In this document: piece by piece, positions 25,647-32,197 of the stretch
Numbering within the stretch: the first letter of the stretch is position 1
Layout of the letters: each line of letters begins with the position of its first letter
DNA from: Bdellovibrio sp.
GTDB taxonomy: Bacteria > Bdellovibrionota > Bdellovibrionia > Bdellovibrionales > Bdellovibrionaceae
Assembly: GCA_014378765.1 (NCBI GenBank)
Contig: JACMNA010000083.1
Span: 1 to 47,051, forward strand
DNA length: 47,051 nt
Direction: 5' to 3'
Notes under the pieces: model-generated
What the model saw: the letters and a program-made list of their open reading frames with translations, nothing else
What the model was told of the DNA's origin: nothing
Database searches by the model: none
Translations under genes and position numbers: made by a program

Positions 25647-26284
25647 TGAAGATCACCACGCGGTCGCAGCAGGGGGCACTACGCTTGCCGGCCACCCAAA
25701 TTAGTAACTTACTTGACGGGCAAATGACTTTGTTTTTAAGGCCCTGGGGTTCGCAAGACTTTAATCAAAAATTTATTGATGAAGTCACCCATTATCTTTC
25801 TTCGGCGCAAGCAGATATTGACGTGACATCGCCTTTTGATTTTCATGAAAATTTAACGAGCCTTTCAAATAAAACACGAATTGCAATGTTGCTGGCACAT
25901 GATTATTTTTTAAAAGTCGAAAACGTTAATGAGTTTTCAGTGGGTTTTGAAGCCACAATTTTTTTTCACGCAAAAAATGAATTAGCCTGGTCAAGTGTAG
26001 GCCGCTTTGGACTTAAAAAAATTCAAGGTGAAAATGTTAATACTTTGTTTGAGGCAGGTGTCGATCGTGACGATGAAACGCTTTTGCCCGTGCAACTAGT
26101 CGGCATCGAAAAAGAAATAGAAATTCAGTCAGGATCATTAATTTTTAATGCTGATATTCAATTGTTACTTTATTCAACGTACCAGGGCGAAATTTCAACG
26201 CGCCCCAATGGCAGTGACCCACTGGTGATTGACGCTAAAAATTCTGAATGTATTTACTGGTATTCTTTAATTAATGCAGATTGA
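25646..26284 (+). CDS. Small protein resembling a degenerate PP2C phosphatase
   Basis: 212 residues, no signal peptide or helix. Not assigned by clear identity, but the order of hydrophobic blocks follows PP2C/PPM phosphatases: a central EATIFFHAKNELAWSSVGRF (104-121) corresponds to GTT-x(n)-L-ANVGDSR, and LVGIEKEIEIQSGSLIF then IQLLLYST (151-178) corresponds to LG-x(n)-D-x-LLLCSDG. The metal-binding Asp residues of GDSR, SDG and the early DG motif are absent, so it would be a pseudophosphatase that binds but cannot hydrolyse. Last gene of the FHA operon; its end overlaps the convergent sulfatase-like gene by 31 bases. Confidence 0.5.
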   Translation: MKITTRSQQGALRLPATQISNLLDGQMTLFLRPWGSQDFNQKFIDEVTHYLSSAQADIDVTSPFDFHENLTSLSNKTRIAMLLAHDYFLKVENVNEFSVGFEATIFFHAKNELAWSSVGRFGLKKIQGENVNTLFEAGVDRDDETLLPVQLVGIEKEIEIQSGSLIFNADIQLLLYSTYQGEISTRPNGSDPLVIDAKNSECIYWYSLINAD

Positions 26285-27822
26285 ACCCAGGGTTTATCGT
26301 CCGACCAAATTCCCCAAATATTTTCTAATGATAAATTAAGAGATTGGCGCCGAGCATCCGCAAAAAAAGTTTCTTTTTCAACAGGAGTCGATATGCTTTT
26401 ATTTTCATGCGCGGTTACAGGGGGAAGTGGAATTTTTTCTAAGTCGCTTTGCCTCTTTTGCAAATGCAACCATTGAAGGGCTAAGGCGGAAAGGGGCTGA
26501 CTGCGGCGTCCCGCTAATAGCTGATCTACTTCGGCCCGTAGAATCGTTTCGCGATTGTTAGGTTTAGACCAGTACTCACGATTAGCCAAAACCCAGTCAT
26601 ATTCTTTGGGTTCGTAATTTTGCCAACGCAATAAATTATTCTGCTGACGGATGAGCGCTAGCGCCGAAAGGTTGTTGGCTAAGAAATCACTTTGCTCTTT
26701 CGACAGATTGATGGTTTCTAACCCATCAGTTAACAAATTATAAATTTCATCAGGGCTATTTTCGATATAAATTAAATTTTTAAATAGCACCGCAAATCTA
26801 TTTTCTACTTCTGGACGCCACGTGTTCGCGGCCTCAATTAAAATCTGGCGATGAACGTTAGCATTGATCTCGGGCTCGTGTTGCCGCCACAAATAAGAAA
26901 AATCCCAAATCGGAAACTGTAAATCAATCGGAATTAAAAAGTCGGACTTTATTGTTTTCATCAAACTAAAACCAACATCCGCCAGGCTGACCGAAGCATC
27001 GATTTTCCAATTTATGCCTTCGTCTCCTTTTTGGCGCGGCGGTTTAATAAAAAGTAAAACGTTGGTATTTTCAGAGTGTAAGTTTGAAAACGGAGTTTCT
27101 TTAACTCGATTGTAAGCAGATTGCCCTTGCAGTCCCGTCACGATCACATAATTATTTTCCCACAAATCTTGATTTTTTAAGTCGGTAAAAAAGCTAGCTA
27201 AATTCTCATCCATTTTTTCAAAACTTGAAATTTCAGAACCGCCTTCGTTTAAACTTTCTAATTCAGAATTATGAATAAGCGCAAAGTATGAAAGTTTACT
27301 TTCTTTGCTCCAATTTAAAAAAACACGGCCTTGCGTTTTTAAATCCGAAAAATAATTTCGCTTCTCTAAAAAAGCGGCATCGTCAAAAAGATCAAAGTCT
27401 TTTGAAAGCCCCGTTTTTTTCAGTAAAGCGGGGCTGCCGCTCCAGAAGGCCGTGCGATAGCCTTCACCCAGAGCTAAACTTTGAATTTGCGTTGCTTTAA
27501 AATCGATGCGGTCAAAACTACGGTGCAAGTGATGTTGGTAAGGGTAAAGCCCGGTCAACAGTGAACCAACGGCCCCAGCCGTTTGCGTTGATGTCGTGTA
27601 AGCGTGAGTAAAGCGCATGGCTTCACGGCACATCACACTTAGGCCTGAATTCACATTTGATTTGTCGTCGCTGCAAGAAAAGGAATTAAACGAAAGGCGA
27701 TCAATCGCGATAACTAAAACGGAGGGTTTCTTCTCGCTTTGGCAGGCCGTTAAAGACAAAAGTCCTGCCGTGCACATCAAAAGTAATTTTAAAAATAGTA
27801 TAAAGTGGTAATTCAAGAACAT
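26254..27822 (-). CDS. Lipoprotein with degenerate sulfatase/alkaline-phosphatase fold
   Basis: 522 residues. Signal peptide ends in lipobox LTAC (Cys27). VLVIAIDRLSFNS (Asp41) and GSLLTGLYPYQHH match the start of sulfatase-type enzymes, but the nucleophile box C/S-x-P-S-R reads TAGAV, leaving Thr81 at the nucleophile position. YVIVTGLQGQ replaces the metal-binding S-D-H-G, losing both Asp and His. About 250 C-terminal residues have no clear counterpart. It is therefore probably a non-enzymatic lipoprotein, or an enzyme with altered chemistry (Thr nucleophiles occur in lipoteichoic acid synthase relatives). Alternative starts lie within the first 16 residues. Confidence 0.65.
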   Translation of the reverse strand: MFLNYHFILFLKLLLMCTAGLLSLTACQSEKKPSVLVIAIDRLSFNSFSCSDDKSNVNSGLSVMCREAMRFTHAYTTSTQTAGAVGSLLTGLYPYQHHLHRSFDRIDFKATQIQSLALGEGYRTAFWSGSPALLKKTGLSKDFDLFDDAAFLEKRNYFSDLKTQGRVFLNWSKESKLSYFALIHNSELESLNEGGSEISSFEKMDENLASFFTDLKNQDLWENNYVIVTGLQGQSAYNRVKETPFSNLHSENTNVLLFIKPPRQKGDEGINWKIDASVSLADVGFSLMKTIKSDFLIPIDLQFPIWDFSYLWRQHEPEINANVHRQILIEAANTWRPEVENRFAVLFKNLIYIENSPDEIYNLLTDGLETINLSKEQSDFLANNLSALALIRQQNNLLRWQNYEPKEYDWVLANREYWSKPNNRETILRAEVDQLLAGRRSQPLSALALQWLHLQKRQSDLEKIPLPPVTAHENKSISTPVEKETFFADARRQSLNLSLENIWGIWSDDKPWVQSALIKEYQ

Positions 27823-27847
27823 ATCCAGACCTTATCGAAAGACAGTT

Positions 27848-27876
27848 TTGACGGTTTCGTTAACAAAACTCATAAT
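27848..27876 (+). promoter_or_regulatory. Promoter of the exbB-exbD pair
   Basis: TTGACG (27848-27853), 17 bases, CATAAT (27871-27876): five of six matches in both boxes. Transcription should start near 27883, giving a leader of about 30 bases that contains the AAAGGAG ribosome site. This also excludes any translation start before 27883. Confidence 0.7.
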
Positions 27877-27913
27877 GTTAGAAACTTTGAAGAAAGTAAA
27901 GGAGACTCCTGTC

Positions 27914-28546
27914 ATGTTAGCTGAAAAAATATTTGCGATTGCTCATTATGCGGATCAAGTTGTTTTAATCATTCTCGTTATTATGAGTATTATGTCGGTC
28001 GGCATGATTTTCGAACGATTCATGACTTTAAAGAAAATTTCTAATGAAAGCGCGCGCGTTCGCTTAAGAATTAAAATGGCGCTGCAAACAAATAGTCTGC
28101 AAGACTTCGAAGATATCGCCAAAGATCCATCTTCGCTTGAAGGCCGTGCAGCGGCGCAAGCCATGAAGCACATGAAAGAATCAGGCTTAAACGGCTTCGA
28201 AGAAGTTTTTAATACGTTCGTGTTAACCGAAAAACCTGAGTTAGAAAAATATTTAGCGGTGCTTGCCACAATTGCTTCGAACGCACCCTTCATCGGCTTA
28301 TTGGGCACGGTTTTAGGTATCATGAAGGCATTTAACGACTTAGCGCAAGCAACGGACGCCGGTCAGCAAACGGTGATGGCAGGTATTTCGGTAGCCTTAG
28401 TTGCAACGGCAGCGGGTTTATTCGTGGCGATCCCAGCGGGCATTTTCTATAATTATTTTACTCGCAAGGTTAAAGGAATTTTCGTCAGTCTTGAAAGCGT
28501 TAAAGAACTTGGAATTGCCTTTGCTAAAAAGAAGGGTGTTAAATAA
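27914..28546 (+). CDS. exbB: ExbB/TolQ/MotA-family proton channel subunit
   Basis: 210 residues from the ATG at 27914, with AAAGGAG upstream (GGAG at 27901-27904); in-frame TTG and ATG starts further upstream lie inside the promoter. Three helices: about 15-35, and a pair near 125-190. The signature is NAPFIGLLGTVLGIMKAF, and the third helix region is VMAGISVALVATAAGLFVAIP. Such subunits form the inner-membrane proton channel that powers TonB- or Tol-type work. ExbB versus TolQ cannot be settled; no TonB, TolA or TolB gene adjoins, which slightly favours an ExbB-type energiser. Confidence 0.88.
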   Translation: MLAEKIFAIAHYADQVVLIILVIMSIMSVGMIFERFMTLKKISNESARVRLRIKMALQTNSLQDFEDIAKDPSSLEGRAAAQAMKHMKESGLNGFEEVFNTFVLTEKPELEKYLAVLATIASNAPFIGLLGTVLGIMKAFNDLAQATDAGQQTVMAGISVALVATAAGLFVAIPAGIFYNYFTRKVKGIFVSLESVKELGIAFAKKKGVK

Positions 28547-28950
28547 TGGCTTTCAAAGCAGACTCGGACGATGACGTTATGGCAGAGATTAACGTCGTCC
28601 CATTGGTCGACGTAATCTTAGTTGTTTTAATCATTTTTATGGTGACGGCGCCAATGATTATGAAGCCATCAATTAATGTAAACCTTCCCAAAGCCGCTTC
28701 GGGCGAAGCAACGGTTCCAAGTAAATTGAATATTACAATCAGTAGCGACGGAAAATTAAATTTAGACGGCAAAGCGGTTGAAGATACCGAAGTGCAAAAC
28801 GCCGCATTAGAAGAAGTAAAAAAGAATCCAGATATTCAAGCGATCATTGCGGCCGATAAAGATGTTCCGCACGGACGTGTTGTGACGGTGCTTGATATCG
28901 TAAAAGGCGCCGGCGTTAAGAAATTCGCGATCAGCATCGATAAAAAATAA
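28546..28950 (+). CDS. exbD: ExbD/TolR-family proton channel subunit
   Basis: 134 residues. A short cytoplasmic start (DDDVMAEINVVPLVDVILVV) leads into the single helix with the proton-carrying Asp in PLVDVILVVLIIFMV. The periplasmic domain contains the ExbD/TolR strand pattern (LNITISSDGKLNLDGK, then IQAIIAADKDVPHGRVV). Shares one base with exbB (TAATG), so the two are made together. Confidence 0.9.
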   Translation: MAFKADSDDDVMAEINVVPLVDVILVVLIIFMVTAPMIMKPSINVNLPKAASGEATVPSKLNITISSDGKLNLDGKAVEDTEVQNAALEEVKKNPDIQAIIAADKDVPHGRVVTVLDIVKGAGVKKFAISIDKK

Positions 28951-28962
28951 TATTTAGGACCT

Positions 28963-28996
28963 AGCCCTTACCCCCGCATTTACTAGGGGCTTTTCT
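28963..28996 (+). terminator. Probable terminator after exbD
   Basis: AGCCC (28963-28967) pairs with GGGCT (28987-28991), followed by TTTTCTATT. The stem is short and the loop long, so it is a weak candidate, but it sits at the right place. Confidence 0.4.
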
Positions 28997-29003
28997 ATTG
29001 GTG

Positions 29004-29025
29004 CAATATGAGACGTCTCATATTG
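29004..29025. promoter_or_regulatory. 22-bp perfect palindrome, operator candidate
   Basis: CAATATGAGAC (29004-29014) is followed at once by its exact complement GTCTCATATTG (29015-29025). GTG outside the left arm and GCAC outside the right extend the symmetry with a one-base slip. The core AGACGTCT equals a single MetJ met-box of enteric bacteria, but only one copy is present and MetJ is not expected here. It lies about 50 bases before the GTG of the 29076 gene, so control of that gene is the natural guess. Confidence 0.6.
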
Positions 29026-29075
29026 GCACGACTTCAGTCCTACATTTTACCTCGTAAAAAACCGAAATAGTAAGA

Positions 29076-29564
29076 GTGAAAAGATTCTTACTCGAAACAA
29101 AATACGTTCTGGTCTTCTTTATGGTTCTAACCACCACGACGCTATTCTCAATGACTGAATTTGACGCAGAAGTAGTTACGGCCACCTCACCATCAGAATT
29201 AATTAAAATCAGTTCGCCAATTGTTAGCGTCATTGAAAATATACGTCAGCCAGCCTCGGTAATAGAAGCAAATTCGGAAATATTAAACATAAGCCTTAAC
29301 TGCGAAGAAGCAAAGCGCACGCAAGAATCTCCGCAGAGTCTTGTGATGTTAAATCTTAATTTGTGCCGCGAGATTAAAAACTCAAGCGTTTCTATTATTA
29401 ACACGACGAATGGTTTTAAAGCCCAACTCTTCAAGCTCACCGCAAAAAATTACCGAACCGATTTCATTCAACTTAGTAAAGGTACTAATATTTTAGTGAT
29501 TGAATCAGTCTTAAAAGATGGGCAAAAAAAGGTTCAAACGCTCGAAATATTATCAGGATCTTAA
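29076..29564 (+). CDS. Exported or membrane-anchored protein, unknown family
   Basis: 162 residues from a GTG start. Positions 9-25 (KYVLVFFMVLTTTTLFS) form a signal peptide or anchor after basic residues. The remainder is beta-rich, with cysteines in NCEEAK and LCREIK about 24 residues apart, and a last third reading like an Ig- or cohesin-type strand pair (TNGFKAQLFKLTAKNYR, GTNILVIESV). No strong ribosome site. It follows the 22-bp palindrome and exbD; whether it belongs with the proton channel is unknown. Confidence 0.55.
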   Translation: MKRFLLETKYVLVFFMVLTTTTLFSMTEFDAEVVTATSPSELIKISSPIVSVIENIRQPASVIEANSEILNISLNCEEAKRTQESPQSLVMLNLNLCREIKNSSVSIINTTNGFKAQLFKLTAKNYRTDFIQLSKGTNILVIESVLKDGQKKVQTLEILSGS

Positions 29565-29633
29565 CTCAAGGCAGTAATTTACACTAAATTCAATGACACA
29601 GTGGCTAGCGGTCCCATAAATTGAGCTTCTGTG

Positions 29634-30299
29634 ATGACAGAAAGCAACGTAACGCATAGCGGATTTAAAAACAGATCAGACCTTCATGTCGCCCGTAAAA
29701 TTTGGCACATGGCAGGTGTCTTTGCCATTTTTTCAGGATGGATTTTTTTACCTTACTGGTTGTCGATGACACTACTCTGCGTCGTCTGGTTGATGTTTGT
29801 TCCAGTTGATATCATTCGCCAAAATAATAAATTAGTTAACGAAAACCTAACGCAAATGTTTCGCCCCATCATGCGCAGTAGTGAATTAAATCGCTTAGCA
29901 GGCACAACTTATTTATTAACGGGCGTCATTTTGATCGGCCTGGTTTTCAACCGAGGCATTGTTGCGATTAGTTTATTATTTTTAGCTTTCGCCGACCCAC
30001 TCGCAAGTTACATTGGAATTAAATATGGCAAAGATAAAATTTTTGGTCACAAATCAGTTCAAGGTTTTATTGCCGCGTTCGTTGTGTGTACGGTCTGTTG
30101 CTATCTTTTTTTATTCTACAATGAAGTTACCCAACACCTAATGATCGCAAGCTTACTAGCTGGTTTGGTAGGTGCAACGGCCGAGCTAATTCCGTTTGCA
30201 AAAATCGATGACAATTTCACAATGCCAGTGCTTAGCAGCATGGGGCTAACGATTCTTTTTTATTTCTTTGGTTTTTATTCTTTTTTTCCGCCATTATAA
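29634..30299 (+). CDS. Dolichol/phytol/diacylglycerol kinase-family membrane protein
   Basis: 221 residues (ATG at 29634; a GTG one codon earlier is also possible). Six or so helices. RKIWHMAGVF near the start, SELNRLAGTTYLL, and FADPLASYIGIKYGK with FGHKSVQGFIA match the SEC59/DGK1-type CTP-dependent lipid kinases, and LVGATAELIPF with DDNFTMPVLS completes the cytoplasmic motifs. These enzymes phosphorylate lipid alcohols in the membrane using CTP. The next gene is pssA, so a diacylglycerol or similar substrate feeding phospholipid synthesis is plausible. Confidence 0.75.
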   Translation: MTESNVTHSGFKNRSDLHVARKIWHMAGVFAIFSGWIFLPYWLSMTLLCVVWLMFVPVDIIRQNNKLVNENLTQMFRPIMRSSELNRLAGTTYLLTGVILIGLVFNRGIVAISLLFLAFADPLASYIGIKYGKDKIFGHKSVQGFIAAFVVCTVCCYLFLFYNEVTQHLMIASLLAGLVGATAELIPFAKIDDNFTMPVLSSMGLTILFYFFGFYSFFPPL

Positions 30300-30317
30300 A
30301 GTTAACGAAGAGGTTTC

Positions 30318-31145
30318 ATGACTGAGTTAAACGAGCCCATCGAAGAAGGTTATTCGAAATCTGGTAAAAAATTAGGAATGTACATCTACATTCTGCCTAA
30401 TATGATGACGACCGCTAATTTATTTTGCGGATTTTATTCTTTAATCTTTTCGATTCAGGGTGAGTATAAAGCGGCCGCGATTGCGGTTGTGGTTGCGGCA
30501 ATTTTTGATTTATTAGATGGCCGCTTAGCCCGGTTAACTCACGCGACCAGTAAATTCGGGGCCGAGTATGACTCACTTTGTGATTTAGTCAGTTTTGGCG
30601 TAGCGCCCGCGATGTTAATGTACCTGTGGGCGTTGCAACCTTTGGGTCGCGTCGGAATGGCAGCTAGTTTTCTATTTGCTACGTGCGGAGCGCTTCGGTT
30701 AGCACGCTTTAACGTACAAATTGGAATTGTCGAAAAAAATTATTTTCAAGGGTTACCCATTCCGATGGCGGCCGGCATCGTGGCGTCGTCATTTATGGCC
30801 TTCAATGATTTAGGTTGGGATCCTGACGAGTGGCGCGGCTGGCTTTTATTTTCGATGGTGGTCTTACTGGCAATCGTCATGGTTTCTAATTTTCGATACC
30901 GCTCGTTTAAAGATTTAGATTTAAAAGAACGTCTGCCATTTAAATATTTAATTTTAGGTGTAGGACTTATTTTTATCGTCGCCATTCATCCCGAAGTGAT
31001 GTTGTTCGTCATGTTTTTAACTTACGCGACACTTGGCGCCGTTTTTGGAGTATTGCGAATCGGTAAGAAACAAAGACAAATCAGAGCCAGCGTTTATGCG
31101 CCAGAACCTACGCAAGAGCATGATCTACAAGAAGAGCAGGACTAA
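30318..31145 (+). CDS. pssA: CDP-diacylglycerol-serine O-phosphatidyltransferase
   Basis: 275 residues. The CDP-alcohol phosphotransferase motif D-G-x2-A-R-x8-G-x3-D-x3-D is intact in DLLDGRLARLTHATSKFGAE followed by YDSLCD. MMTTANLFCGFYS and GLPIPMAAGIVAS are characteristic of type II PssA. Eight helices, inner membrane. It makes phosphatidylserine, the precursor of phosphatidylethanolamine. AGAGG lies before the ATG. Nineteen bases after the lipid kinase gene and one base shared with asd. Confidence 0.92.
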   Translation: MTELNEPIEEGYSKSGKKLGMYIYILPNMMTTANLFCGFYSLIFSIQGEYKAAAIAVVVAAIFDLLDGRLARLTHATSKFGAEYDSLCDLVSFGVAPAMLMYLWALQPLGRVGMAASFLFATCGALRLARFNVQIGIVEKNYFQGLPIPMAAGIVASSFMAFNDLGWDPDEWRGWLLFSMVVLLAIVMVSNFRYRSFKDLDLKERLPFKYLILGVGLIFIVAIHPEVMLFVMFLTYATLGAVFGVLRIGKKQRQIRASVYAPEPTQEHDLQEEQD

Positions 31146-32149
31146 TGAAGCTTTGGAAAAAACCACTGAAGGTGGGATTGGTCGGCGCCACCGGCGTCGT
31201 TGGTGAAACTTTTATTAATATTTTAGAAGAGTACGGTCAGCCCATCGCCGAGCTTCGCCCATTCGCCAGCGTAAATTCCCTGGGCATGAAAATCGAATTA
31301 GCCGGCAAGCAATGGCCCGTGCAAGTTTTAAAAGCCGATTGTTTCTACGGCCTTGATATGGTTTTTTTCTCATCGGGCGATGACATTTCATTAGAGTGGG
31401 CGCCCGAAGCCGTTCGCGCCGGCGCGTTTGCCATCGATAATTCGAATGCTTTCCGCATGAACCCCGAAGTGCATTTAGTGGTGCCCGAAGTAAATGGCCA
31501 CCTTTTGAATCCGCAATCGAAACCTCAAATAATCGCAAACCCAAATTGTTCGACCATTCAATTAGTGGTTGCGCTCAAACCTTTGCTAGATAAATTCGGA
31601 ATCGATGACGTCACCGTTTCTACTTACCAGGCGGTCAGCGGCGCAGGCCTTCCGGGTTACGAAGAATTAATTCATCAAACGCAAAATTACCAAGAGATGG
31701 ATCACGTTCCAAAAGCATTCACGAAACAAATTCTATTTAATTGCATTCCGCAAATTGGCACCTTCGGCGACGATGGTTTCAGTTCGGAAGAATCAAAAAT
31801 CATGACTGAAAGTCCAAAAATTTTGGGCGTTCCCGATTTAAAAGTTTCAGCCTTCACCGTACGCATTCCCGCGCTTAATTCACATTCCGAAGCGGTATGG
31901 GTCACATTGAAAAAAGATACAACCAAAGAAGAATTCACCAACACGCTGGGCAGTTTCGAAGGCTTAGCCATTTTCACCGAAGACTACCCAACGGCACTAG
32001 AGATTTCTGGCGAAGAGCCCGTTTTTGTGGGCCGCATTCACCAAGATCGCCACAACAAAAAGCGTTGGCTGATGTGGGTTGTCGCCGACAATCTTAAAAA
32101 AGGCGCCGCCCTGAACGGATTACAGATCGCCGAAACAATTTTCTGCTAA
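31145..32149 (+). CDS. asd: Aspartate-semialdehyde dehydrogenase
   Basis: 334 residues. NADP-binding start VGLVGATGVVGETF, phosphate-binding FFSSGDDIS and IDNSNAFRM, and catalytic Cys in ANPNCSTIQLV, all canonical. SAFTVRIPALNSHSEAV carries the basic substrate-binding region. It reduces aspartyl phosphate to the semialdehyde, the branch point to lysine/diaminopimelate, threonine and methionine. It overlaps pssA by one base although the pathways differ. Confidence 0.95.
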   Translation: MKLWKKPLKVGLVGATGVVGETFINILEEYGQPIAELRPFASVNSLGMKIELAGKQWPVQVLKADCFYGLDMVFFSSGDDISLEWAPEAVRAGAFAIDNSNAFRMNPEVHLVVPEVNGHLLNPQSKPQIIANPNCSTIQLVVALKPLLDKFGIDDVTVSTYQAVSGAGLPGYEELIHQTQNYQEMDHVPKAFTKQILFNCIPQIGTFGDDGFSSEESKIMTESPKILGVPDLKVSAFTVRIPALNSHSEAVWVTLKKDTTKEEFTNTLGSFEGLAIFTEDYPTALEISGEEPVFVGRIHQDRHNKKRWLMWVVADNLKKGAALNGLQIAETIFC

Positions 32150-32197
32150 TGAACGTAAAACCTAGACACCCCACCCAGCGCATGCTGCAATAAATCC

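Noticed and set aside
29004..29025. MetJ binding site
   Set aside because: Only one met-box is present, MetJ needs at least two in tandem, and the regulator is not known in this lineage.
29023..29040. sigma54-type promoter (TTGGCACG) after the palindrome
   Set aside because: The -24 half fits, but the -12 element should have GC at fixed distance and shows GT.
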